Shown here: in pieces, positions 56,001 through 64,000 of the stretch
Numbering within the stretch: position 1 is the first letter of the stretch
Layout: every line of letters starts with the position of its first letter
Assembly (NCBI GenBank): GCA_002424045.1
Contig: DIPH01000044.1
Span: forward strand, 42,631-106,630
DNA: 64,000 bases
Source of the DNA: Firmicutes bacterium UBA5493
Lineage (GTDB): Bacteria; Bacillota; Limnochordia; Darwinibacteriales; Darwinibacteriaceae
Reading direction: 5' to 3'
Made by a program: the position numbers and the translations under genes
Notes under the pieces: generated by a model
Told to the model about the DNA's origin: nothing
Databases searched by the model: none
The model's input: only the letters and a program-made list of their open reading frames with translations

Positions 56001-56723
56001 CTACTCTACAATAATGGCGAACTGATACCAGTTATGGGAGGCATCAATTAACTCGTCGGCTACATAGTAGCGATCCTTGCCCTTCAATCCACCATCTGCA
56101 TACCTCGCTCCCCAACTGTTAGGGTCATACACTTCAAAATAGGTGAGGTCATCAACCTCAGCATATCCCTTGACTATAAGGAAATGACCATCGGCATAGT
56201 CATAAAAACGGTTTACGCGGCGGTTGGGATCATCCTCCCTACTAATATAGTTCATATCAATGCAAAGGATGGCGATTTTTCCCTCATCGATGACGTTCTT
56301 TAAGTCCGCGATTGCCACTTCTTTATCCCGCTCAAGCATCATCGTAGAGTAGGGCTGATCAAGAGATTCGAAGTATCTGAAGAAGATGTTCGTGCGCCAC
56401 CAGGCGCCATAGGCACGATACATGTTTCTGGCGTCCTCGCCAGTTCCCTCAAACTCTTCATTCGTCCACTTCATAGCCATGGCTGCTGAAGATGGTCCGC
56501 AATTGGCGTTGCTGTGCTCACCTGTATTTTTCTGATCGATGTACCAGTCATAGTCCCGGTTATTTCCCACATATTTGTGTAGGACTTCGCCGCCGAACCA
56601 CTCCTCCAGATTCTCTCGGATCGCTGTTTCTTGCTTAGCAAGTGCACTTCCCACCGAACCAAGAAGCAAGACGAGTACAAAAAGAACGACCAGTCGACTT
56701 CTGTGGCTGAATTTCATTCGCAT
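56001..56723 (-). CDS. Exported C39-like papain-fold protein
   Basis: 240 aa with a signal peptide (about 10-27: LVVLFVLVLLLGSVGSALA). The mature part has the Cys-protease triad of Peptidase_C39-like proteins: NANCGPSSAAMAMKW (Cys), YADGHFLIVKGYAEV (His) and VYDPNSWG (Asp). The C39 group in secreted form includes bacteriocin-processing and uncharacterised surface proteins; no bacteriocin or ABC exporter is close. ATG 56723 lies five bases behind GGGGG. It follows the glutamate-synthase-like nfnB by 44 bases, probably in the same transcript. Confidence 0.8.
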   Translation of the reverse strand: MRMKFSHRSRLVVLFVLVLLLGSVGSALAKQETAIRENLEEWFGGEVLHKYVGNNRDYDWYIDQKNTGEHSNANCGPSSAAMAMKWTNEEFEGTGEDARNMYRAYGAWWRTNIFFRYFESLDQPYSTMMLERDKEVAIADLKNVIDEGKIAILCIDMNYISREDDPNRRVNRFYDYADGHFLIVKGYAEVDDLTYFEVYDPNSWGARYADGGLKGKDRYYVADELIDASHNWYQFAIIVE

Positions 56724-56767
56724 AACATCCCCCTTGTGGCACCGATCATGTTGTGGAACGATACGTG

Positions 56768-58192
56768 TTAAGAGTCGTCTCGTTTCGATGTCAACCACTC
56801 ATGAATAGCATGGGCGGCCCGTTTCCCTGCACCCATGGCACTAATAACGGTTGAGGCACCCGTTGCAATATCGCCGCCGGCCCAGACTCCTGGAATGCTA
56901 GTGGCCCCCGATTCGTCAACGGTAGCAATGTTACCCCACTTGTTGAGTTCTAATCCTTCCACCCTAGTGGTGAGCAGGGGGTTAGCACCTTGCCCCACAG
57001 CCACGATCACTGTATCCACCTCCATGGTGAACTGGGAACCAGGTATTTCCACTGGTCTCCTGCGACCACTGCTATCAGGTTCACCTAGCTCCATCCGGAC
57101 GCAGTCCATGGCCCGAACACGGAACTTATCGTCTCCGAGAATGCGGGCAGGATTGGTAAGCAACATAAACTGGATTCCTTCTTCTTCAGCGTTCTCAATC
57201 TCCTCAAGACGGGCAGGCATCTCCTCGCGGCTCCTACGATAGACAATAAATACCTCTTCGGCTCCGAGGCGAAGGGAAGTTCGAGCCGCATCCATAGCGA
57301 CATTACCCGCTCCAACCACAGCCACACGCTTTCCGACCTTGATGGGTGTGTCGTATTCGGGGAAGAGATAGGCCTTCATCAAGTTTGCTCTAGTCAGAAA
57401 CTCATTGGCGCTGTAGACACCATTTAGATTTTCTCCGGGAATGTTCAAGAAATAGGGTAAGCCAGCTCCTGTGGCAATAAAGGCTGCAGCGTATTCGCCT
57501 GAACGTAACATTTCATTGAGATCAAGAGTGAGTCCAACGGCAACATTCGTGATTACATTGACACCCAGAGATTTTACGTACTCCACTTCCTCATCGACAA
57601 TGGATTTGGGCAGACGAAACTCGGGAATCCCGTAGCGCAAAACTCCCCCTGTATCATGAAGGGCTTCGAAGATGTCAACGCCATAGCCATAGCTTGCTAA
57701 ATCAGCACCACAAGTCAAGCCCGCTGGTCCAGAGCCAATGACAGCTATGCGCTCTTTATATTTAGGTTCACCTTTCGGTGAGCTACCTTCGGTATTCTTC
57801 GACTTCTTGGCCAGACTGGCCTGATCAGCCACAAAACGCTCCAGCATTCCAATGGCAATGGGTTGTCCCCTCTTTGCCAAGACACAGACTTCCTCACACT
57901 GTGTTTCTTGGGGGCAGACCCGCCCACAAATAGCTGGCAGACTGTTCTTTTCCTTGATTTTTGCATCTGCAGCCTCGAACTCGCCAGCGAGTACAAGCTG
58001 GATGAATTCAGGAATAGGGACTTGGACGGGGCATCCGCTGACACAGGGTTTGTGTTTGCAGTTCAAGCAACGCTCTGCCTCCGCCATGGCCATAGCCGGG
58101 TCTAACCCTAGAGCTACCTCTTTGAAATCCGCCCCCCGTTCTTTAGGGTTCCTCCTGGGCATCTCAACTCTGGTCTTTTGTGCTCGTGTCAT
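56768..58192 (-). CDS. nfnB: NADPH-binding subunit of electron-bifurcating transhydrogenase (NfnB)
   Basis: 474-aa FAD- and NADPH-binding protein of the glutamate-synthase small-subunit family, carrying two 4Fe-4S clusters: CLNCKHKPCVSGCPVQ and CGRVCPQETQCEEVC. FAD and NADPH Rossmann motifs are VIGSGPAGLTCGADLASYG, then VAVVGAGNVAMDAARTSLRLGAE and the GQGANPLL end segment. With the gene just upstream it forms NfnAB, which links NADPH to NADH and ferredoxin. The start ATG follows the nfnA stop directly. Alternative: GltD of glutamate synthase, but no gltB is near. Confidence 0.93.
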   Translation of the reverse strand: MTRAQKTRVEMPRRNPKERGADFKEVALGLDPAMAMAEAERCLNCKHKPCVSGCPVQVPIPEFIQLVLAGEFEAADAKIKEKNSLPAICGRVCPQETQCEEVCVLAKRGQPIAIGMLERFVADQASLAKKSKNTEGSSPKGEPKYKERIAVIGSGPAGLTCGADLASYGYGVDIFEALHDTGGVLRYGIPEFRLPKSIVDEEVEYVKSLGVNVITNVAVGLTLDLNEMLRSGEYAAAFIATGAGLPYFLNIPGENLNGVYSANEFLTRANLMKAYLFPEYDTPIKVGKRVAVVGAGNVAMDAARTSLRLGAEEVFIVYRRSREEMPARLEEIENAEEEGIQFMLLTNPARILGDDKFRVRAMDCVRMELGEPDSSGRRRPVEIPGSQFTMEVDTVIVAVGQGANPLLTTRVEGLELNKWGNIATVDESGATSIPGVWAGGDIATGASTVISAMGAGKRAAHAIHEWLTSKRDDS

Positions 58193-59029
58193 TTATACTT
58201 GTTCCCCCCCAATGCTTCGACATCTATGAGAATGCTCTTCTTCATCTCGATAATATCCTTGTCTGACTACCAGTTCATCGAAGTTTACCGCATGTCCATC
58301 AAAATCAGGCCCGTCTACACAGGTAAACTTGGTCTCGCCGTTGATGGAAACTCGGCAACCACCACACATCCCTGTACCGTCGATCATGATCGAGTTGAGG
58401 CTAACCAAAGTGGGTAGATCATACTCTTTTGTGACTTTACAGGCCGCTTGCATCATTCGGGCAGGCCCAATGGCTATAGCCAGATCGTACGTTTCACCCG
58501 TTTCAAGACGCTCACGCAAGGGATCGGTTACCAAGCCCTTGATGCCAGAACTACCATCATCTGTCACTAAAATGATCTCGTCGCTCAAGCTTTGCACTTC
58601 GTCTTGTAGAATCAACAAATCCTTAGTGCGAGCACCGAGAATCGAGACAATCTCGGCCCCTTGTTTGCGGTATGCACGTAAGAGTGGTAGCATCGGTGCA
58701 ACGCCAATTCCACCCATCACAGCAATGACACGATCTACGTCCTTAATTTCCGTGGCAGATCCTAAGGGGCCAAGTACGTCCTTCACCATATCTCCCACCT
58801 GGATATTCACTAAATCCCTCGTACTTTTGCCCACGGCCTGAATGATTAGTGTAAGAGTTCCGCGCTCTGCGTCATTATCACAGATAGTCAGAGGTATCCT
58901 TTCCCCAACATCTGACACTCGAACCATGACAAAATTACCAGCCCGGGCCTTAGCGGCCACTAGGGGAGCTTCAACAACCATTCTATAGATATTTTCTGCT
59001 AATAGGTCTTTTTCAAGTACCTTAAACAT
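58193..59029 (-). CDS. nfnA: Ferredoxin-NADP reductase-like subunit (NfnA)
   Basis: 278-aa FAD/NAD(H) subunit. Features: ferredoxin-reductase-like FAD domain (AGNFVMVRVSDVGERIPLTI), NAD-binding AVMGGIGVAPMLPLL, and near the C terminus the 2Fe-2S Cys cluster MCGGCRV with a later TCVDGPDFDG. Matches sulfide/dihydroorotate dehydrogenase electron-transfer and NfnA families; being next to nfnB supports NfnA. Uses NADPH, NAD+ and ferredoxin, balancing redox in anaerobes. ATG 59029 has GGAGGTGG upstream; three codons upstream is a GTG in the site itself. Confidence 0.92.
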   Translation of the reverse strand: MFKVLEKDLLAENIYRMVVEAPLVAAKARAGNFVMVRVSDVGERIPLTICDNDAERGTLTLIIQAVGKSTRDLVNIQVGDMVKDVLGPLGSATEIKDVDRVIAVMGGIGVAPMLPLLRAYRKQGAEIVSILGARTKDLLILQDEVQSLSDEIILVTDDGSSGIKGLVTDPLRERLETGETYDLAIAIGPARMMQAACKVTKEYDLPTLVSLNSIMIDGTGMCGGCRVSINGETKFTCVDGPDFDGHAVNFDELVVRQGYYRDEEEHSHRCRSIGGEQV

Positions 59030-59401
59030 TACATCCACCTCCTACTGATGCTTACCTTTGTAAAACGTCCACTGCTAACATTATATTGTATTTTGATGAA
59101 GGACTGCAACCCCCGGGCGCCATTTACGGATCAGTGGCTAAACCCAAGCGGGGACCCAACAATAACCATTTCTCAGCTAAGTGAGGCCCAGTAGCTATTT
59201 CGCTAGTTATTATCCAGTATAGGTACAATCGTTTTTGTTAAGAAAATATTTTTTCGACAGGAATTCTTGTGCCAATGAACAATTATAGTTAGAGATATTA
59301 ACTGTTGGGGAGGTACTCACTTTTATTGGGAGGTGAAGATGGAGGCAAGAATAATGTGCTGCTGAATGAACACGAAAGAACATTAAAGGGAGGTTTTACA
59401 C
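59030..59401 (+). other. Intergenic region between nfnA and the opp operon (372 bases)
   Basis: AT-rich divergent regulatory region. I see a TACAAT at 59224-59229 and a TATAGT at 59284-59289 but no fitting -35 for either, so promoters are not assigned. It contains two small open frames with a ribosome site (see the leader peptide entry). A run near 59245-59255 is T-rich. No riboswitch or tRNA was recognised. Confidence 0.6.
59339..59365 (+). other. Possible leader peptide (8 codons) upstream of opp
   Basis: ATG 59339 reads MEARIMCC and stops at TGA 59363-59365. A GGGAGGTG site lies five to six bases upstream, better than chance. A second small frame (MNTKEH) begins at 59366. Together they precede the TTG start of oppA by less than 40 bases. 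Function is a guess: the two Cys codons could sense cysteine-tRNA supply. Confidence 0.35.
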
Positions 59402-61078
59402 TTGAAGAGACACAATAGGAAGACCGTTTTAGTACTAGCTACTATGTTTGCACTTGTTTTGGCCTCTTTTACTGTCAGTGCAAGCGCACCTGCTATAGAG
59501 TTCCCTCTCGATGCAGAACAATACATTAACACGTACATGGTGGCTAATCCCTCGAGTTTGGACATTAGCCTGCGCTCCGATACGTATTCCAACTCTGTCA
59601 TCATTAACACCATGGAAGGGCTCATCCGCATGGAAGAGCGGGACGGCGAGTATTTTCAAGCGCGCGGTGATGCTTATAAGTGGGAAAGCAATGAAGATGG
59701 TACCGTTTGGACGTTCTACCTCGGCGAAAACAAATGGGAAGATGGAGTACCTGTAACGGCCCACGACTATGTCTACTCCCTACGGAGAAGTTCGCTGCCT
59801 GAAACCGGTTCGCCAAATAGCTACTTCTTGGCCCCCATTAAGAACTTTAACGAAGTGAATAGTGGTTCTATGGCTATCGAGGAATTAGGCGTGAAAGCTC
59901 TCGACGATAAGACTCTAGAGATCACCCTCAGTGAGCCTTTACCCTCCTTCCTGTCTATGATCGATGCCACCATTTACTACCCACAACGTCAGGACAAAAT
60001 TGAGGAGTGGGGCGAGCGCTATGGTTCTGAAGCTCAATACACCATCTCCAATGGTCCATTCAAGGTCCACAGATGGGTTCACAATAGCGTAGTTGAGATT
60101 GTCAAGAACGATCAATACTGGGATGCTGACAATGTCAACCTCGACAGAGTTACCTGGTCAATTATGCCCGATGAAACCACGTACTACAACGCTTTTGAAA
60201 GCGGCGAAATCGACTTTGTAGGTACAGGCGCACAAGAATGGATTGACCGTTTTCAAAGAAGAGATGACGTAACCTTCAATTCCTACACGTCTGCCACGAT
60301 CACCTATTCTTTCTTTAACGCGGAGGACGAGCTGTTCCAAAACGCCAATGTCCGTAAAGCGTTTATGCTGGCTATTGACCGCGAAGACATCAACGAAATG
60401 GCATTTGGTGGGCTTAGAGTTCCCACCTACGGCTGGGTTGTACCAACCATTTCTGTTGGCAACATTAACTACCGGGAAGCAGCCGGGGACATCATCCAAG
60501 AGATGATTGATGAGCTTAAGGCTGAAGGAAAAACTGCCAAAGACTTATTACTCCAAGGCATGGAAGAACTCGGCCTAGGTAACGATCCTTCTAAGCTGAA
60601 GGTCACATTCAACCTTGCCGGAACGGACCAATGGTTCCGTAACCTAGGTGAGTATCTGCAGCAAGTTTACGGCTATGAGTTAGGTGTTAACCTTGAAATC
60701 AACTTCTCCGAATGGGGTATTTTCTACGACAACGTTCAGAAAGGAAACTACCAAATCGGCTTCATGGCATGGGGCGCATATTACAATGATCCATATGATG
60801 TTCTCAGCCTATTTGTGTCCGACTATGACATGATCGAAACTGGATGGGTCAACAAGGAATATGATGAGTTGATCTTCAAGGCCGCAGTAGAAATGGATGA
60901 ACAAAAGAGACTCGATTACTACATTCAAGCCGAGAACATCCTACTGCGAGAGGAGGCCGTCGCATCGCCACTGGCCACTTCTCGAGTCAACCAATTTGTG
61001 AGAAACTATGTCCACAATTACGCAACACTTGGCTTCTCCAATATGGGCTTTAAGTACGTCTACACATCTGGCAGATAG
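59402..61078 (+). CDS. oppA: Oligopeptide ABC transporter substrate-binding protein
   Basis: 558-aa receptor of the SBP_bac_5 family. Signal peptide (about 1-28, ALVLASFTVSASA) with a signal-peptidase-I site and no lipobox Cys. Mature region: NTMEGLIRMEERDGEYFQARGDAY, WTFYLGENKWEDGVPVTAHDYVYSLRR, ISNGPFKV, and FLSLFV-like peptide-binding C-lobe segments. TTG 59402 is preceded by GGGAGG. It is followed by a hairpin and T run before oppB, which should give more OppA than permease. Called oppA by context; a dipeptide or other peptide type is possible. Confidence 0.93.
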   Translation: MKRHNRKTVLVLATMFALVLASFTVSASAPAIEFPLDAEQYINTYMVANPSSLDISLRSDTYSNSVIINTMEGLIRMEERDGEYFQARGDAYKWESNEDGTVWTFYLGENKWEDGVPVTAHDYVYSLRRSSLPETGSPNSYFLAPIKNFNEVNSGSMAIEELGVKALDDKTLEITLSEPLPSFLSMIDATIYYPQRQDKIEEWGERYGSEAQYTISNGPFKVHRWVHNSVVEIVKNDQYWDADNVNLDRVTWSIMPDETTYYNAFESGEIDFVGTGAQEWIDRFQRRDDVTFNSYTSATITYSFFNAEDELFQNANVRKAFMLAIDREDINEMAFGGLRVPTYGWVVPTISVGNINYREAAGDIIQEMIDELKAEGKTAKDLLLQGMEELGLGNDPSKLKVTFNLAGTDQWFRNLGEYLQQVYGYELGVNLEINFSEWGIFYDNVQKGNYQIGFMAWGAYYNDPYDVLSLFVSDYDMIETGWVNKEYDELIFKAAVEMDEQKRLDYYIQAENILLREEAVASPLATSRVNQFVRNYVHNYATLGFSNMGFKYVYTSGR

Positions 61079-61109
61079 TGATTTGACAGATCGTACCAAA
61101 GAGTAAATT

Positions 61110-61163
61110 GCCATGGCAATCATTGCCGGTACCTTTTGGCAAGTCGATTGCCATGGCTTTTTT
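61110..61163 (+). terminator. Attenuating terminator between oppA and oppB
   Basis: Stem GCCATGGCAATC (61110-61121) with GATTGCCATGGC (61146-61157), with an inner TTGCC/GGCAA stem, followed by six T residues. Partial readthrough would make more oppA than downstream genes. Confidence 0.85.
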
Positions 61164-61196
61164 AGCCTCGAGGACATAAGAAAAGGAGGCAAATCC

Positions 61197-62129
61197 GTGC
61201 TCAGATATATTGCAAGACGAATCGGGTACATGTTTATTACCCTCTCCATCATTGTTACTGTGACTTTTTTCTTGATGCGTGGCATCCCAGGCGATCCTTT
61301 AGCCCATATGGCTCGAGGCTTACCCGAACAAACTAGGGCCAACTACTATGCGAAATATGGACTAGACCAACCACTGTTCAACCAGTACTTGGTTTATATT
61401 AAGAATTTGCTCCAAGGAGACTTGGGAGAAAGCGTTGTGTACCCTGGCCGTCAGGTCAGCGAGACGATCGTAACAACGTCCCCCGTATCAGCCCAAATCG
61501 GTGGTATTGCCCTGGTTATCGGCGTATCAATAGGGATTTTTCTTGGAATTATAGCTGCACTCTATAAAAACAAATGGCCTGATTATATCGTCATGTTTAT
61601 CGCCATACTTGGTGTGACAATTCCAGTTTTTGTGCTGGCCGCCTTATTCCAGTATTTCTTCGCGGTTAGGCTTGGGTGGTTCCCCACTTCTGGATGGGGA
61701 CAACCCAAACACATGGTGCTACCCATCATGGTTTTGGCTCTTGGGCCCATTGCCACGTACGCCCGTTACTTTAAATCTAGCATGCTTGACACCCTCAACC
61801 AGGATTATGTACTCACAGCCCACTCCAAGGGCTTAAGCAGATTCAATGTAATTCGCAAGCATGTCTTGCGCAACTCCGCTTTGCCGTCCATCACGCTCTT
61901 GGCTGGACGCATCGTCGGTATTTTTACTGGCTCCTTCTTGGTTGAACGTATGTTCAGTATCCCTGGTATCGGGTTTTATTATATCAGTTCAATTAATAAC
62001 AACGATTACTCCATGATTCTAGGGACAACGATTTTTTATGCCGTACTCTTTGTCGTCGCGCAACTTCTTGTTGATCTAATCTACATGCTAGTGGATCCGC
62101 GAATTCGCGTTGCGCCAGACAAAAACTAG
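61197..62129 (+). CDS. oppB: Oligopeptide ABC transporter permease, OppB type
   Basis: 310 aa with six membrane helices. Starts LRYIARRIGYMFITLSIIVTVTFFLMRGIPGDP, the OppB mark; the EAA loop reads VLTAHSKGLSRFNVIRKHVLRNSALPSIT near 220. GTG 61197 has AAAGGAGG seven bases upstream; an upstream ATG at 61113 in the terminator is not used. Forms the channel with OppC. Confidence 0.95.
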   Translation: MLRYIARRIGYMFITLSIIVTVTFFLMRGIPGDPLAHMARGLPEQTRANYYAKYGLDQPLFNQYLVYIKNLLQGDLGESVVYPGRQVSETIVTTSPVSAQIGGIALVIGVSIGIFLGIIAALYKNKWPDYIVMFIAILGVTIPVFVLAALFQYFFAVRLGWFPTSGWGQPKHMVLPIMVLALGPIATYARYFKSSMLDTLNQDYVLTAHSKGLSRFNVIRKHVLRNSALPSITLLAGRIVGIFTGSFLVERMFSIPGIGFYYISSINNNDYSMILGTTIFYAVLFVVAQLLVDLIYMLVDPRIRVAPDKN

Positions 62130-62140
62130 GGGGGTTAGCG

Positions 62141-63061
62141 TTGCAAAACCTGACAAGAGAACAGTTTACGCATATTGGAATTGAAGTAAGCGATGCAGAA
62201 AGAATAGGCCGACCACGAGTCAGTTACCTTAAAGATGCCTGGCGTAGATTTCGAGAGAACAAGATTGCCACTTTAGCCTTGTTCATTTTGGCCATCATGA
62301 TCTTCTTCGTGATCTTTGGACCTGCCATCAGCGGGTATGACTATGCCCACATCGATGGCAAAGTCCGAAACCTGCCTCCAAGTAGTGATCACTGGTTTGG
62401 AACAGATCAATTAGGCCGAGACCTCTTTGCTCGCGTATGGCAAGGCGGGCGCATTTCCATGGTCATTGGGCTTATTGGTGCCTTTGTTTCTTCATTTATT
62501 GGATGTATCTACGGCGGCGTTTCTGCTTATTTCGGTGGCATTGTAGACGATATCATGATGAGGATTGTGGAGGTTCTTATTAGCGTACCCTATTTGATCG
62601 TCGTTATTTTGTTGTCCGTTATCTTACAGAGCAATAGCATTTGGACACTGATTCTAGCTATGACTCTAACTGGCTGGTGCGGCATTGCCCGCATTGTGCG
62701 GGGGCAAATGCTGCAGATCAAAGCCCAGGAATATATTATGGCAGCCCGAGCCCTAGGCGTGAGACCTTGGAAAATCATTGTGAAGCACATGATTCCCAAT
62801 ACCCTAGGGGTAGTGCTGGTGGCCATCACCTTTGATATCCCTGGTTACATTTTCGGCGAAGCATTCCTGAGCTTCATTGGCCTTGGAGTGCAGCCCCCCA
62901 ATACCAGCTGGGGTGCTTTGGCCTCCAGTGCCCAAAGTCGCTTTATCTTCTATCCCTATCAATTGCTATTCCCTTCATTGATGATTGCCCTAACGATGCT
63001 ATGCTTTACGCTCATTGGTGATGGTCTAAGGGATGCTCTGGATCCGCGCTTAAGGAAGTAG
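62141..63061 (+). CDS. oppC: Oligopeptide ABC transporter permease, OppC type
   Basis: 306 aa. An N-terminal cytoplasmic segment is followed by the RRFRENKIATLALF helix and five more; motifs HWFGTDQLGRDLFARVWQG and the EAA loop YIMAARALGVRPWKIIVKHMIPNT. TTG 62141 lies behind GGGGGG. Partner of OppB; the oppD start is 8 bases after its stop. Confidence 0.95.
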   Translation: MQNLTREQFTHIGIEVSDAERIGRPRVSYLKDAWRRFRENKIATLALFILAIMIFFVIFGPAISGYDYAHIDGKVRNLPPSSDHWFGTDQLGRDLFARVWQGGRISMVIGLIGAFVSSFIGCIYGGVSAYFGGIVDDIMMRIVEVLISVPYLIVVILLSVILQSNSIWTLILAMTLTGWCGIARIVRGQMLQIKAQEYIMAARALGVRPWKIIVKHMIPNTLGVVLVAITFDIPGYIFGEAFLSFIGLGVQPPNTSWGALASSAQSRFIFYPYQLLFPSLMIALTMLCFTLIGDGLRDALDPRLRK

Positions 63062-63069
63062 GTGGAATT

Positions 63070-64000
63070 ATGGATAAACTTTTATCAGTCAAGAACCTCA
63101 GGGTGTCGTTTAACACCTATGTAGGAGAAGTCCAGGCCGTCCGTGGAGTTGACTTTGAACTCCAGAGCGGTGAAACCCTGGCCTTTGTTGGCGAGTCTGG
63201 TTGTGGCAAGACTGTTACAGCTAAAGCTTTAATGCGCCTCTTACAAGAACCATTCGGGACAATCAAAGAAGGCTCAGAGATCGTCTACCATGGCGAAAAT
63301 GTCCTAGCCATGGACAAAAAGCGCCTACAAAAATATAGGGGCAACGATATAGCCATGATTTTTCAAGACCCTATGACCTCACTTAACCCCACCATGACCT
63401 GTGGAAAACAAATTATGGAGAGCCTCATTTTGCACAAAGGACTTAACAAGGTGGAAGCCCGTGCTGAGGCCATAGAGATGCTCAGAATGGTCGATATCCC
63501 TGACCCTGAGAAGAGGGTAGATTCGTATCCCCATCAGCTGTCAGGAGGAATGCGCCAGCGAGTGATGGTTGCCATCGCCCTATCTTGTCAGCCTAGAATC
63601 TTGATTGCAGATGAACCAACAACAGCCCTAGACGTTACAATCCAGGCTCAGATTTTAGACCTCTTGTCCGAATTAAAAGACAAGCTAAACACCGCCATCA
63701 TCTTGGTGACCCACGACTTAGGTGTGGTCGCCCACTTAGCGGATCGCATTCAAATCATGTACGCCGGACACATTGTAGAGAGGGGCAAAGCTTCTGAGGT
63801 CTTTTATAATCCTCAACACCCTTACACCTGGGCCCTGCTCAGTTCTGTCCCGACCCTTGCATCCCACGCAAAACAGGAGTTGTACTCTCTCAAGGGCACA
63901 CCTCCTGATCTGATTCTGCCCTTAAACCATTGCCCATTCGCGGCACGCTGTGAACATTCTATGAAGATTTGCCGCCAAGTGCAAAGCATCACTTTAATAT
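63070..64000 (+). CDS. oppD: Oligopeptide ABC transporter ATPase, OppD type (cut at window end)
   Basis: 310 codons visible. Walker A GESGCGKT near 41, Q-loop FQDPMTSLNPT, signature LSGGMRQRV, Walker B ILIADEPTTALD and the H-loop THDLG are all present. The C-terminal part GTPPDLILPLNHCPFAARCEH is the start of the OppD/DppD-specific region. GGTGG precedes ATG 63070. OppF presumably follows. Confidence 0.95.
   Translation, partial: MDKLLSVKNLRVSFNTYVGEVQAVRGVDFELQSGETLAFVGESGCGKTVTAKALMRLLQEPFGTIKEGSEIVYHGENVLAMDKKRLQKYRGNDIAMIFQDPMTSLNPTMTCGKQIMESLILHKGLNKVEARAEAIEMLRMVDIPDPEKRVDSYPHQLSGGMRQRVMVAIALSCQPRILIADEPTTALDVTIQAQILDLLSELKDKLNTAIILVTHDLGVVAHLADRIQIMYAGHIVERGKASEVFYNPQHPYTWALLSSVPTLASHAKQELYSLKGTPPDLILPLNHCPFAARCEHSMKICRQVQSITLI

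Overview
The window is about 64 kb of a chromosome with dense, mostly minus-strand, co-directional operons. Gene content and order point to a spore-forming or spore-related Bacillota lineage: cggR-gapA-pgk-tpiA-gpmI-eno, cdaA-cdaR-glmM, addB-addA, yvcK/whiA, glpK-glpP, a cwlD-type amidase and strong Shine-Dalgarno sites, many with GTG or TTG starts. Genes for NfnAB, epoxyqueuosine reductase, a Ski2-like helicase and substrate-binding proteins without a lipobox suggest an anaerobic, clostridia-like or deep-branching Bacillota rather than a Bacillus. No rRNA, tRNA, IS, phage or CRISPR was seen; this is core genome. I cannot name the species.

Layout: 1-3.3 kb holds a cell-wall amidase (cut by the window start), a divergent membrane protein, smpB and ssrA (tmRNA). 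3.3-11.6 kb holds secG, a damaged ComEC-like hydrolase and the glycolytic operon under its own CggR repressor, with a recognisable 36-nt CggR operator. 11.6-16.7 kb holds whiA, a VanW-family protein, yvcK/glmR and the amino-sugar genes nagB and nagA. 16.8-18.3 kb holds an amino-acid ABC transporter pair without an ATPase. 18.3-27.7 kb (minus) links helicase loading (dnaC, dnaD), a Glucodextranase_C-like secreted protein, alr, nnr, acpS, glmM, cdaR, cdaA, an aminotransferase and a small unknown protein. 27.8-35 kb holds cwlD, a methyltransferase, a TPR exported protein, deoC, glpP, glpK, 5-formyl-THF cyclo-ligase and a peptidase. 35-45 kb holds a second M16 peptidase, addAB, a Cof-type phosphatase and the Ski2-like helicase. 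45.4-51 kb holds selO, an Nfu protein, queG, an unknown helical protein, rnhA and a RING-like membrane protein. 51-59 kb holds lemA, a TPM-domain protein, a flavin reductase, a YigZ protein, tex, a C39-like exported protein and nfnAB. 59.4 kb to the end is an oligopeptide ABC transporter operon (oppABCD, the last cut by the window end).

The genes connect several themes: lower glycolysis with its own sensor-repressor; amino sugars and cell wall (nagAB, glmM, yvcK, alr, c-di-AMP, amidases); trans-translation; and double-strand break repair. The most unusual items are a protein joining a prokaryotic RING-like zinc domain, one membrane helix and a shortened solute-binding-like domain, with a promoter inside a palindrome; a hairpin that buries the cwlD ribosome-binding site and holds the stop codon of the gene before it; and tandem duplications spanning the stop codons of two neighbouring genes.
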